A DNA stretch of 64,000 nt. Origin: JBGTCD01 sp041749015 (GTDB lineage Bacteria > Bacteroidota > Bacteroidia > Cytophagales > Cyclobacteriaceae). The stretch covers positions 23,285-87,284 of the forward strand of contig JBGTCD010000087.1 of NCBI GenBank assembly GCA_041749015.1. The letters are read 5' to 3'. Of the stretch, positions 1-10,152 are shown piece by piece; position 1 is the first letter of the stretch, and each line of letters opens with the position of its first letter. Under the pieces are notes generated by a model. That model saw only the letters and a program-made list of their open reading frames with translations, did not search any database and was not told the origin of the DNA. The position numbers and the translations under genes are program-made.

Positions 1-1694
1 AGTTTTTGTAGTTCCACATTCACCCTTGTATCGCCTCCAACTAAGGGATTGAATTCCATTGAATTAAAGGCATAGCCCTGATCGCTGGTGGCTTCCAGCT
101 CGTACCGGTCACCGGCTCGCAAGGCTACTGTTTGGTTGCCGCTGATCTCAATAACTTCATCCCGGTCTTTATTTCTCAGCAAAATCCTGGAGCTTACCGC
201 ATTACTATTGCTGATATCAGTGACATTAATAAACACATCCACCTTTTCCGGTTGTAGTTCCACCTCCCGTTCAAAGTCCCTGTAAAGAACCAGACGTGAA
301 GCATCAAAGACAAGGGTTTCTTCTTTGAAGCCTTCGCTTGTAACGATGATCTCGTATTGACTCCCAATTGGTAGCTGGAGTCTGGCATTGCCCTCAAGGG
401 CATCACTTTTTGCTCTGAGAAAATCCCGATTCCCGGACCGAACAATAACATATGAAACTACAGGTTCAAACAAATCCTTATCGCTTACGGAGACATTTAA
501 GAATACCGATCTGAATAGAGCAATATCCAGAGTGATTTCCTCATATTCGGTTTTTTCCCTCAGGTCAAAATACCTGGTGAAACTGGAATAGCCTTCTTTT
601 TCTATTATGACATTAAAGCTTTTGCCTGTTGGCAATACCAGGGTAAAGCGCCCATCTGAAGGGTTATTTTCGATTCTCATAGTGACCTCAGAGGTACTGG
701 CATCCACCACCTGAATCTGGGCTGGAATACCTTCTTTGGTATCATCATCGATGATAAACCCTTGTACTACATTGTTGACAAATTGCCGCTGGGAGGGAGG
801 AATTACTACACTGTAGATGGCCTTGTCATTGTAGGTATAATACATGAGATCACCCTGGGCACTGATACATGAAAGCTGGTCATTCAATTCGGAATTTACA
901 TAATTGAGAGGCTCGGGAATGGACCAATCGCCAAGGGCACTAATCGTGGATTGATACATATCGTATCCACCTAGACCACCGGGCCGGTTGGAAGAAAATA
1001 CCAGGGTACGGCCATCGGCCATAATTTTGGGAGCTTTTTCACATTCCTGGTTGATAGGCATGGGTAGCTTTACAGGCTCCGACCAGTCCCCATCATCCCT
1101 TCTTTGGCTTCGGTAAATGGAAAAACAAAATCCGCCCTGTCGCCTAAGGGTACGGTCCTTCGGGCCTTCCATATTTTGACGGATAAAGTAAAGGATATTG
1201 CCATCAGCCGAAATGGATGGAAAACCTTCATAACCTGGGGTATTGATAGGGGCGCCGATGTCTTGGGGTGTCTCCCACCCATCAGGGCCTCTTCGGGAAT
1301 AAAAAATATCCTCACTTTGACCTACCCCGGTATTGGCAAAAAAGTACAGGAGATTACCGTCAAAAGAAATACTTGGCCCACCGATAAGGGCGGCATTTTC
1401 AGCAAAGGAATTAATCCTTTGGATTGGCTCAGGCTCTCCCCATTGCCCATCCCCATTTTTCGCTGACTCGAAAAGCAGGTACTTACCAGACCGGCTGGCT
1501 TGAAAAATCATGATTTTGCCATCGGCACTGATCGATGGTGCATAGGAAACTTCATCTTCCTTATTAAGCGCTTCGACAGGGGCCTGGGTATCAATGTAAA
1601 TTTTAAGAGAATCAGGGATAGGCGCATCCTGTGAATATGCTACCCGGATAACCAACAAGGACATCAATGCGGTAAATAATATTTTATAAGCCAT
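1..1694 (-). CDS. PD40 beta-propeller surface protein, C-terminus beyond the window
   Basis: Partial: about 565 N-terminal residues are present and the gene runs off the left edge. A signal peptide ends at AYS (residue 21) and is followed by Gln. From about residue 50 to 290 there are repeated blades of the PD40/TolB type with the pattern PSIS-DG (about residues 52, 107 and 159, with a looser copy near 210). From about residue 300 come carboxypeptidase-regulatory-like beta-sandwich segments (GFIIDDDTKEGIPAQI). In Bacteroidetes this order is often followed by an OmpA peptidoglycan-binding domain, which would lie outside the window. The start at 1694 is preferred; an in-frame ATG at 1703 lies one base after the stop of the CHAT gene. 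The two genes are therefore probably one transcript. The ligand is unknown. Confidence 0.8.
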   Translation of the reverse strand, partial: MAYKILFTALMSLLVIRVAYSQDAPIPDSLKIYIDTQAPVEALNKEDEVSYAPSISADGKIMIFQASRSGKYLLFESAKNGDGQWGEPEPIQRINSFAENAALIGGPSISFDGNLLYFFANTGVGQSEDIFYSRRGPDGWETPQDIGAPINTPGYEGFPSISADGNILYFIRQNMEGPKDRTLRRQGGFCFSIYRSQRRDDGDWSEPVKLPMPINQECEKAPKIMADGRTLVFSSNRPGGLGGYDMYQSTISALGDWSIPEPLNYVNSELNDQLSCISAQGDLMYYTYNDKAIYSVVIPPSQRQFVNNVVQGFIIDDDTKEGIPAQIQVVDASTSEVTMRIENNPSDGRFTLVLPTGKSFNVIIEKEGYSSFTRYFDLREKTEYEEITLDIALFRSVFLNVSVSDKDLFEPVVSYVIVRSGNRDFLRAKSDALEGNARLQLPIGSQYEIIVTSEGFKEETLVFDASRLVLYRDFEREVELQPEKVDVFINVTDISNSNAVSSRILLRNKDRDEVIEISGNQTVALRAGDRYELEATSDQGYAFNSMEFNPLVGGDTRVNVELQK

Positions 1695-1704
1695 CTCTAC
1701 CATC

Positions 1705-4700
1705 TCAATGACCTGTTAAAACAAAAGCCCCCCAATAATAAGGATCGGGATATGATTCCTTGATTTTGACCTGGGCTGCTTTAAAAGCCCCAAACTTATC
1801 CCCTGAACTGATCCATGTATTATAAAATTCTTTCATCAGCAATTGAGTCACGGCATCATCTACTTTCCAAAGACTCATGATGATGCTTCTGGCCCCTGCT
1901 ACTAGGAATGCCCTTTGCAACCCATAAACCCCCTCACCGGTTTTGACCTCCCCCAAGGCTGTTTCGCAGGCCGAGAGGATAACCATCTCTGTTTCATCAA
2001 GTGAAAGATTCATGGCTTCGTATGCTGTAAGCACGCCGTCCTCCCTAACGGCACCAGTGCTAACAGAAACAACCTGGTCGCCTGCACCTGCCAAAAGTAA
2101 TCCTGACCGGAATAGAGGATTGATCATTTCCACTTGGTTGTTGGCCGGGGACTCCTCTATTTCCAGGTCATCCATAAAAAATCCGTGCGTGGCCACATGC
2201 AGAAGATAGGGATTATTCACCTTTTTGATATTTTCTTCAGAGGCGAGCGATTCCAGGTATTTAAATATTTCCCAGTTTTGTGCAGAGAGGAGGGTAGTCA
2301 ATGCTCTGATCTCTTCCATGGTCCCGGGTAGTTCGGGGATATAATTGCCAATTATTTCCCTGAAGGCAGATCTCATCACAGGACCTCCGTTCTGGGTAAT
2401 CTTGTTAGCACTGCCTGAAACATATTCGGGAAATCCGAAAAAATGACCTGTTTTCCTGGCGCCTGCTTTCACGGGGTTTCTTTTTTCTATGATTTCCCTG
2501 GTATTGGATACGAGTCTGATATCTTTTTCATCGAGGACGAAGGTTCCTTTCACCGGGTTTCGAAGAGAATTGAGATTGATCTTATTGAAAATGCCATCTA
2601 GGGAAATGAAGACCGTGAGCTTGTCTTTCAATGCCAGGTTGAGCTTTTCAAAATAATTGCCGTAGGAGTACAGATTCTCAATTTTGAAATAGGTGGTATT
2701 AATGTAATACTTATAAAATTTGGCCTCGAGTTGGGTGCCCTTGTCAAATATGACCAAGCCCGGTGCCTGCTCAGATTCACTGGTGACATATAAAGCAAGG
2801 TACATCACCGAGTCAGGATTAAACCGTTTTTTGACCCGCATGATTTCTACAGCCGCCTCATTTTGACCAAGGGTATTTCTAAGGTCTTTCCAAGAATATT
2901 GCTGGCGATCGATCTCAGTTGCAAAAATTTCAGATTTTTCTGAGAGGACCTTTTCAACTTCATTAGCCTTAAACTCAAGATATTTGATTTGCTCAGGATT
3001 GAGTTGCTCTATCTGCGAGCCAAAACTGTAATATCTGACAATTTCTTCCTTCACATTGATCCATTCATCATAGAGCATGATGAGTACCTCATCATTACTG
3101 GAAAGAATCCTTTGTCTCACTTTATTGGAGGCATTGAGCAATAGGGCTTTGGTTGATAATTGCAGGTCATAAAGCTCCCCAAGTATGCTGGAAGCACCCT
3201 TCGATTTAAGATGATATTCAATAGCAAAATCCTGAAATGACTCAAAAACCGGCCGTATTTTAGTATAGAATGCGGTCTTTTCTCTTTCGCTCATGGAGGG
3301 GAATAAATCATTTACCTTTTTTTGATAGTTGGAGATAACATTTCTATACAGTGGTGCAGCCTTTTCAAAGGCCCCGGTACCAAAATAAAGGGCGGCAAGT
3401 CCGTATTCTGAATAGATATATTCAGGGTGATCGGTACCCAGGGCCTTTTTCCTGATCTTAAGGGCTTCTTTAAAATAATTCTCCGCTTTTTGGTACTGCT
3501 CCATATCCTGGTTGAGCACAGCGAGGTTGTACAAGGTACTGGCATAGGAGGGATGTTCCTTTCCAAAGGTGGCTTCATAGATTACCAGCCCTTCATTGAA
3601 AAGAGCCTCAGCTTTTTTGAGCTCCCCGGATTTTTGGTAAATGGAAGCCATATTGTGTAAGGTGGTGGCATATAAGGGATGGTTGGCACCAAGAACGGCT
3701 TTATCAATTTCTGATGCAGTAATCAGCAAAGGCAAGGCTTTTTGGTCCTGCCCCTGGATCTGATATAATGTGGCCATATTTTCCAGGATGCTGGCATAAG
3801 TTATGGTTTGGGTTTGCCCATTAATTTCAAATATCCCTTTGGCCTCCTCAAACAAAGGCTCGGCCACCTTATAGTTACCAAGTGTTTGGTAAAACAAGGC
3901 CTGGGTATTCAGTCCTTCTGCATATTGGGAGCTCTTTTTTCCCTCAGTATTTCTAAGTAAGCTCAGGGCTTCAGACAACATTGGCTCAGCTTCCTGGTAT
4001 TGCCCCCGTGCCTGGTAAATTCGGGCAATATTGAGAAGGTTGCGGGCATAACCCTGTGAGGACTTTCCTCCAGTAGCCTCAGAAATTTTCAAGGTTTCGT
4101 TGAAAATATTTTCAGCATTGGTAAGGATACCCATTTTCAAAAGTAAAGTCCCGAAATTTTCAGATATTTTGAGGGTAAGGGCGGTGTTATTCCTCGTTTT
4201 GGCATAATCAAGTGCTTCATCCAAAAGTTCCCTGGCCTGGGTGTACCGGCCATTTTGTTCGTTTAGGGTAGCGAAATTATTCAGAAGATTGGAGAATTCC
4301 AGAATGGGAGGATTATCGGTGTTTCTATAGGCTTCTAATGCCAAATTGTAGTACTGTTCTGATTCAGGAAATTTCCCCATGGCTTGTAATACAGTTGCCA
4401 ATCCTTCGTGACATGTTGCCATCCGCGTATCACCCGGCATTAGATTTTTTTCCAGAATATCCAGGGCCTTACGGTATAGCGCCTCGCTTTCTTTATGGTT
4501 TCCTTCTCTGGACTTAAGCAATGCGTTCTTTTGGAGTGATGAAGCATATCTGGTACTTGTCAATCCATATTTCGATTCACTAAGTGCAAGAGCCTTGCGG
4601 AGATGGTTTCCTGCCTCCTCAATTGTACCTGTTTCCAGAAGCATGATGCCTAAGTTTTCTGATATTTCAATGAAAATTGGGTCCTCTTCACTTACAATTT

Positions 4701-5688
4701 CAAAGGCCCGGGCATAATAGTTTTGAGCTTCAGCAAATTTACCTTCGCCTTGTTTTAATGCTGCAAGATTGATCAGGGTAGCGGGGTTTGACCCGACCTG
4801 ATTTGTAAGCAATTGAGTGGCTTCATCACCTCTGCCAAGTTGCTGAAGGCAGGTGGCCTTCCTGTTGATAAGCCCGCTGCTTACAGGCATGTCATTGTCG
4901 GAATATATTTCTATGGCTTCATTATATTTTTCCAGGGCTTGGGAGTAATCATTAGCCTCCTGATGGCAGATCCCGATTTGTTCCAGTACCAGGGCATATT
5001 CTGACGAGGATTCAAGACCTGCTGCCTCATAGATGGATTCCGTTTCTTTAAACCAACCCAAGGCCTTTGGGTAATTCTCAAAGTCCATCTGCACCATCCC
5101 CATATTAAAGGTAGCAGTGAGATAATCCATGGTAATCTCCTCCCGCTCTCCAAAAGCAGCGAACCCCCGATTGAGATAATCCGAGGCCTCCTGAATTTCA
5201 TTAAGCTGATACATGGTGCTGCCCATCAGCCACAGGGCATTGGTTTTTAAATCAATATTCTTTTCAAGTTGGTCAATAGCTGCCTGAAAATGTGAAGCGG
5301 CTTCTTCAAACTGGTCGAGCATATAATGGGCGTACCCCAGGTTGAAATGGGCTGAGCCTTTCATCTCAGGGTCTGCGTTTTCTATTTCCTTATGCACCCG
5401 GATCTCTCGTGAGCCATATTCCACACTTTTATCAAAATAGCCCATGGAAAATGAAGCCGTAGTGATAAATCTCAGAATGGCAGCATGATTGGGACTATTG
5501 GTGCCATCTTCCTGAAGGAAGCGCACCAGGCTTTGTTCAGCGATACGAATGGCCTCATCACTTTCTCCGTTGCGCATGAGTTCTTCAGCTTCCTGGTAAA
5601 TCTTATACCAGCCCTGGGCCATACCCATTACCGGACATAAGCACAAAAGCAAAACTATAGAAAGCGGTATGAAAAAAACCCTACACAT
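1705..5688 (-). CDS. Secreted TPR-CHAT protein (caspase-like peptidase domain)
   Basis: This 1327-residue protein has a signal peptide (residues 1-24, cut before QGWYK), then about 20 tetratricopeptide repeats to roughly residue 820, a helical linker, and a C-terminal CHAT domain (about 1020-1327). The CHAT domain keeps the expected catalytic pair: His near 1168 in HVATHG and Cys near 1241 in LSACETA. CHAT domains belong to the caspase/separase clan, and several are proteases switched on by partner proteins. TPRs normally bind protein partners. The signal peptide places this one in the periplasm or outside the cell, unlike the cytoplasmic CHAT proteases of defence systems. The downstream PD40 gene begins 1-10 bases after its stop, so the two products may act together. 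The substrate is unknown. Confidence 0.85.
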   Translation of the reverse strand: MCRVFFIPLSIVLLLCLCPVMGMAQGWYKIYQEAEELMRNGESDEAIRIAEQSLVRFLQEDGTNSPNHAAILRFITTASFSMGYFDKSVEYGSREIRVHKEIENADPEMKGSAHFNLGYAHYMLDQFEEAASHFQAAIDQLEKNIDLKTNALWLMGSTMYQLNEIQEASDYLNRGFAAFGEREEITMDYLTATFNMGMVQMDFENYPKALGWFKETESIYEAAGLESSSEYALVLEQIGICHQEANDYSQALEKYNEAIEIYSDNDMPVSSGLINRKATCLQQLGRGDEATQLLTNQVGSNPATLINLAALKQGEGKFAEAQNYYARAFEIVSEEDPIFIEISENLGIMLLETGTIEEAGNHLRKALALSESKYGLTSTRYASSLQKNALLKSREGNHKESEALYRKALDILEKNLMPGDTRMATCHEGLATVLQAMGKFPESEQYYNLALEAYRNTDNPPILEFSNLLNNFATLNEQNGRYTQARELLDEALDYAKTRNNTALTLKISENFGTLLLKMGILTNAENIFNETLKISEATGGKSSQGYARNLLNIARIYQARGQYQEAEPMLSEALSLLRNTEGKKSSQYAEGLNTQALFYQTLGNYKVAEPLFEEAKGIFEINGQTQTITYASILENMATLYQIQGQDQKALPLLITASEIDKAVLGANHPLYATTLHNMASIYQKSGELKKAEALFNEGLVIYEATFGKEHPSYASTLYNLAVLNQDMEQYQKAENYFKEALKIRKKALGTDHPEYIYSEYGLAALYFGTGAFEKAAPLYRNVISNYQKKVNDLFPSMSEREKTAFYTKIRPVFESFQDFAIEYHLKSKGASSILGELYDLQLSTKALLLNASNKVRQRILSSNDEVLIMLYDEWINVKEEIVRYYSFGSQIEQLNPEQIKYLEFKANEVEKVLSEKSEIFATEIDRQQYSWKDLRNTLGQNEAAVEIMRVKKRFNPDSVMYLALYVTSESEQAPGLVIFDKGTQLEAKFYKYYINTTYFKIENLYSYGNYFEKLNLALKDKLTVFISLDGIFNKINLNSLRNPVKGTFVLDEKDIRLVSNTREIIEKRNPVKAGARKTGHFFGFPEYVSGSANKITQNGGPVMRSAFREIIGNYIPELPGTMEEIRALTTLLSAQNWEIFKYLESLASEENIKKVNNPYLLHVATHGFFMDDLEIEESPANNQVEMINPLFRSGLLLAGAGDQVVSVSTGAVREDGVLTAYEAMNLSLDETEMVILSACETALGEVKTGEGVYGLQRAFLVAGARSIIMSLWKVDDAVTQLLMKEFYNTWISSGDKFGAFKAAQVKIKESYPDPYYWGAFVLTGH

Positions 5689-5818
5689 TTCTTGAAAACA
5701 GCATTAATTTTAAAATTAGTCATTTTTAAAGTATGATGATGTCTTATGATTATTAAAATGAAAATCGGTTTAATTTTTAAGTCTGATACTGTAATCAAAA
5801 TCACTTATATTTACCCCA

Positions 5819-8614
5819 ATGAGTAAAGACAAGAAAACACTATTTCTTTTGGATGCTTATGCGTTGATTTATCGGGCGCATTTTGCTTTTAGTAAGAATC
5901 CAAGACTCAATTCAAAAGGACTCAATACAGGGGTCATGTTTGGATTCACCAATACCCTTTTGGAAGTCATCAACAAACAGAAACCCACACATATTGCAGT
6001 TGCATTTGACACCAGGGCACCCACATTCCGGCACAAGGAATATTCAGAATATAAAGCCCAGCGACAGGAGCAACCCGAAGACATCACTAATGCGATCCCA
6101 TTTGTTCGGGAAATCATCAAAGGGTTTAATATTCCAATTATTGAAAAGGACGGGTTTGAGGCTGATGATATTATTGGGACCCTCGCCAAACAAGCCGAAA
6201 AGGCGGGTTTTACCGTTTACATGATGACGCCGGATAAAGATTTCGGGCAGTTGGTTACTGAGAAGGTCTTCCTATATAAGCCTTCTTACATGGGCAATAG
6301 TGTGGATGTAATGGGGATTGAGGAGGTAACCAAAAAGTGGGATATCGAGCAGGTAGACCAGGTCAGGGATATGCTTGGCCTTCAGGGAGATGCCTCGGAT
6401 AATATCCCGGGAATTCCCGGCATCGGGCCCAAAACAGCAGCTACCCTTCTCAAAACTTTCGGCACTGTAGAGCAGATCGTTAAGAACGCTGATAAGCTCA
6501 AAGGCAAGCAAAGAGAAAACGTAGAAACGTACGGCTCTCAAGGGATTTTATCCAAAAGACTTGCCACTATCATTACCGATGTACCAGTAGATTTTGATGA
6601 ACCCGCTTTGGTGTATGATGGTCCAATAGAGGACCAGCTAAAGGAAATTTTCAGGGAGCTGGAATTCAGAACGATCATGCAGCGGGTATTTAATGAAACC
6701 ATCGCTGAAAAGCCATCGGCCGGAGCACAGGGGGAGCTCTTTGCAGCCATCAAAAGTAAAGAAATTACCCAAAACGGGCAGCCCGGCCCCACTTCGGATT
6801 TTGATGATATTACCACTGTATCCTACGATTACCATCTTATCGAAAGCCTTGAAGAGATGCAAGACCTGGCGAAGTATCTCGCCATGCAAAAGGAGTTTTG
6901 CTTTGATACAGAAACCACCAGTATCCATGCCCATGAGGCCGAGCTGGTAGGGCTTGCCTTTTCTTATGTTCCTGGGGAAGCCTTTTACATCCCTACCCCT
7001 GAGGAGGAAAAAGAGGTAAAAGCCATCCTTGAAATTTTTAAGACTGTCCTTGCAGATCAGAACATCACAAAAATCGGTCAGAATATCAAGTACGATATGA
7101 TAGTGCTGATGAATTATGGGATTATGGTGAAAGGTCCGATATATGACACCATGCTTGCCCATTATGTGCTGGACTCAGAAGGCAAGCATAATATGGATTT
7201 CTTAGCCGAAAAGTATTTAAAATACCGACCCGTTTCCATTACTGAGCTCATAGGGCCAAAAGGTAAAAGACAGGGAAATATGCGGGACGTGCCTCCGGCG
7301 GAGGTAGCAGTATATGCCGGTGAGGATGCCGATATCACCCTGAAACTTCGCCACAAGCTGCATGAGGAGGTGAAAACCATGGGATTTGAAAAGCTATTGG
7401 ATACCATAGAATTTCCTCTGGTGCCGGTGTTGGCATCCATGGAATATGAAGGGGTCAGGATTGATGAAGAGGCTCTTAATTTACTCTCCAAGGATTATGA
7501 AAAAAAGGCTCTGAAGGCTCAGGAAGAGATTTATGATATGGCCGGAGTAGAGTTTAACATTGCATCGCCCAAGCAACTGGGTGAGGTGCTTTTTGACAAA
7601 CTAAAACTCGTGGACAAACCCAAAAAGACCAAAACCGGACAATATGCCACGGGTGAGGATATTTTGAGCAGGCTGTCCAATGACCATCCTATCGCTAATA
7701 AGATTCTGGAATTCAGAGAATATCAAAAGTTAAAGTCTACCTATGTAGATGCCCTGCCTTCGATGATCAATCCCAGAGATAGAAGAATCCATACGGATTA
7801 TAGGCAGGCGGTAGCCGCTACAGGCAGGCTGAGTTCCAATAACCCCAACCTGCAGAACATCCCGATTCGTACAGAAAATGGCCGGGCGATCAGGAAGGCC
7901 TTTGTCCCAAGAGCAAATGATTTTTTGCTTTTTTCAGCAGATTATTCGCAAATTGAGTTGCGTATTGTAGCCGCTTTTTCCGGAGATGAAAGCATGATTG
8001 AAGCCTTTAGGCAAGGGAGAGACATCCATGCTACTACTGCCAGTAAAGTATTTGGGGTTCCCCTGGAGGAGGTAGAGCCAGGCATGAGGAGAAAGGCCAA
8101 AGAGGTAAATTTTGGGATTATCTATGGCATCTCCGCATTTGGTCTGGGTCAAAATCTTAATATTTCCCGTACAGAAGCCAGCGACATCATTTCTTCTTAC
8201 TTCAGGGAGTTTCCGGCGATAAAGGAATACATGGAGCGGGTAGTTGCCCAGGCTAAAAAGGATGAGTATGTTTCGACTCATTTTGGCAGAAGGCGGTATC
8301 TGCGGGATATTAACGACCGCAATCAAACTATGCGCGGTTTTGCAGAACGCAACGCCATCAATGCACCCATTCAGGGTACTGCTGCTGATATCATCAAAAT
8401 TGCCATGATTCAGGTGAAAGAATGGATGGACAAAGAAGACCTGAAATCAAGAATGATACTACAGGTGCATGACGAATTGGTTTTTGATGTGCATCGGGAT
8501 GAAAAAGAAAAAGTGAAGGAAAATGTAATACGCATCATGCAGGATGCCGTAAACCTGGAGGTGCCCATGAAGGTAGATGCCGGATTTGGAGAAAATTGGC
8601 TGGAAGCCCATTAA
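5819..8614 (+). CDS. polA: DNA polymerase I
   Basis: 931 residues with all three PolA modules. The 5'-nuclease domain covers about residues 1-290 (LLDAYALIYRAHFAF, FEADDIIG, TPDKDFGQL and the helix-hairpin-helix GIPGIGPKTA). The 3'-5' proofreading domain keeps DTE at 363-365, so it should be active. The polymerase domain carries motif A with Asp708 (ADYSQIELR), motif B (RRKAKEVNFGIIYG) and motif C with HDE at 884-886. It fills gaps in excision repair and removes Okazaki primers. It is divergent from the CHAT gene across a 130-base gap. The box TATATTTA just before the ATG resembles the Bacteroidetes -7 element. cysS follows 38 bases downstream. Confidence 0.98.
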   Translation: MSKDKKTLFLLDAYALIYRAHFAFSKNPRLNSKGLNTGVMFGFTNTLLEVINKQKPTHIAVAFDTRAPTFRHKEYSEYKAQRQEQPEDITNAIPFVREIIKGFNIPIIEKDGFEADDIIGTLAKQAEKAGFTVYMMTPDKDFGQLVTEKVFLYKPSYMGNSVDVMGIEEVTKKWDIEQVDQVRDMLGLQGDASDNIPGIPGIGPKTAATLLKTFGTVEQIVKNADKLKGKQRENVETYGSQGILSKRLATIITDVPVDFDEPALVYDGPIEDQLKEIFRELEFRTIMQRVFNETIAEKPSAGAQGELFAAIKSKEITQNGQPGPTSDFDDITTVSYDYHLIESLEEMQDLAKYLAMQKEFCFDTETTSIHAHEAELVGLAFSYVPGEAFYIPTPEEEKEVKAILEIFKTVLADQNITKIGQNIKYDMIVLMNYGIMVKGPIYDTMLAHYVLDSEGKHNMDFLAEKYLKYRPVSITELIGPKGKRQGNMRDVPPAEVAVYAGEDADITLKLRHKLHEEVKTMGFEKLLDTIEFPLVPVLASMEYEGVRIDEEALNLLSKDYEKKALKAQEEIYDMAGVEFNIASPKQLGEVLFDKLKLVDKPKKTKTGQYATGEDILSRLSNDHPIANKILEFREYQKLKSTYVDALPSMINPRDRRIHTDYRQAVAATGRLSSNNPNLQNIPIRTENGRAIRKAFVPRANDFLLFSADYSQIELRIVAAFSGDESMIEAFRQGRDIHATTASKVFGVPLEEVEPGMRRKAKEVNFGIIYGISAFGLGQNLNISRTEASDIISSYFREFPAIKEYMERVVAQAKKDEYVSTHFGRRRYLRDINDRNQTMRGFAERNAINAPIQGTAADIIKIAMIQVKEWMDKEDLKSRMILQVHDELVFDVHRDEKEKVKENVIRIMQDAVNLEVPMKVDAGFGENWLEAH

Positions 8615-8652
8615 ATACCATGACCACTGGTTATTTTTTTTAATTTTGCCCA

Positions 8653-10146
8653 ATGAGTGAAAAGCTGACCGTTTACAATTCCCTGACCAGAAAGAAAGAA
8701 GGCTTCGAGCCGTTCAATCCGCCCTTTGTGGGCATGTACGTGTGCGGGCCTACAGTGTATAATGATGTGCATCTGGGTAATGTGAGGACCTTCATGACTT
8801 TTGATGTGATTTACAGGTACCTCATGCATCTGGGCTATAAGGTGCGGTATGTGCGCAACATCACCGATGTAGGCCACCTGGAAAATGATGCTGATGAAGG
8901 AGAGGATAAAATCGCCAAAAAAGCCAAGCTGGAAAATTTGGAGCCTATGGAAATTGTGCACCGGTATACCGATGGGTTTCATCAGGTAATGAAGCAATTT
9001 AACCTCCTGCCTCCCAGCATAGAGCCTGCTGCTACCGGGCATATCATCGAACAAATAGAAATGGTGAAGCTTTTGATTGAAAAGGGCTTTGCTTATGAGG
9101 TCAATGGGTCAGTGTATTTTGATGTGACCAAATATGATAAGCAGTATCAGTACGGCAAGCTCTCCGGACGTGTTATAGAAGAACTCATGGAAAGTGGCCG
9201 TGATTTAGACGCTCAGGATGAGAAAAGAAACAAGGTAGATTTTGCCCTCTGGAAAAAAGCCGGTCCGGCCCATATCATGCGGTGGCCCTCTCCCTGGGGA
9301 GAAGGATTTCCCGGATGGCACCTGGAATGCACGGTCATGAGCACCAAGTATCTGGGCGAGACTTTTGATATCCACGGAGGTGGCCTTGATTTGAAATTTC
9401 CCCACCATGAATGTGAAATAGCCCAGTCAATAGGCAGCCATGGGAAGGACCCCGTCAAATATTGGCTGCATACCAATATGCTCACCGTGAATGGTCAAAA
9501 AATGAGCAAATCCCTGGGCAATTCATTCCTGCCCCGGGAACTGATCACCGGTGAACACCCGATGCTGGATCGGGCTTACAGCCCAATGACGGTGCGGTTC
9601 TTTATGATGCAATCGCATTATTCCAGCACGGTGGATTTTTCCAATGAGGCCCTTCAAGCAGCCGCCAAAGGGTACCGGAAAATGATCAATGGTCTGCGAC
9701 TCATTAAAAAAATGGACCCGCCGGAGGGCCTGCCTTCAAAGCCGGGTAATGCTGAACTGGCTGAGGAGGTCGGCAAAATCCTCAAAGCGTGCACCCATGC
9801 TATGAATGATGATTTTAATACTGCCCTGACCATCGGGCATCTTTTTAATCTGCTTAAGAAAATCAATTCCCTTCACATGGGGCATATCACATTTGAGGAC
9901 CTGGGTAAAGATTTATTCAATAAAATAAAAACCACGTATTTAAGTTTTATCGAGGATGTTTTAGGCCTGGTAGAGGAAAAGCAGGATCACCAGGAAGCAT
10001 TGATTGAAGCCCTTTTGGAGTTATATACAGAAGCCAAACAGGTCAAGGATTATGATAAGGTAGACACCATTCGTGCCCGCTTTAAATCCCTGGGCATCAT
10101 CGTGAAAGACTTAAAGACCGGCGTTGAGTGGGCTTATGAAGAATAA
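8653..10146 (+). CDS. cysS: Cysteine--tRNA ligase
   Basis: 497 residues, the usual length for a class I cysteinyl-tRNA synthetase. It shows the zinc-site Cys31 in CGPTVY, the HIGH-type motif HLGN at 40-43, GWHLECT and HHECEIAQS (further zinc ligands), and KMSKS at 283-287. It charges tRNA-Cys in the cytoplasm. A perfect TAnnTTTG box (TAATTTTG, 8641-8648) ends four bases before the ATG. If used, it would make a transcript with almost no leader, but it may be chance, since polA ends only 38 bases upstream and no -33 TTG is obvious. The next gene starts six bases after the stop, so the two are likely co-transcribed. Confidence 0.98.
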   Translation: MSEKLTVYNSLTRKKEGFEPFNPPFVGMYVCGPTVYNDVHLGNVRTFMTFDVIYRYLMHLGYKVRYVRNITDVGHLENDADEGEDKIAKKAKLENLEPMEIVHRYTDGFHQVMKQFNLLPPSIEPAATGHIIEQIEMVKLLIEKGFAYEVNGSVYFDVTKYDKQYQYGKLSGRVIEELMESGRDLDAQDEKRNKVDFALWKKAGPAHIMRWPSPWGEGFPGWHLECTVMSTKYLGETFDIHGGGLDLKFPHHECEIAQSIGSHGKDPVKYWLHTNMLTVNGQKMSKSLGNSFLPRELITGEHPMLDRAYSPMTVRFFMMQSHYSSTVDFSNEALQAAAKGYRKMINGLRLIKKMDPPEGLPSKPGNAELAEEVGKILKACTHAMNDDFNTALTIGHLFNLLKKINSLHMGHITFEDLGKDLFNKIKTTYLSFIEDVLGLVEEKQDHQEALIEALLELYTEAKQVKDYDKVDTIRARFKSLGIIVKDLKTGVEWAYEE

Positions 10147-10152
10147 AATTTT

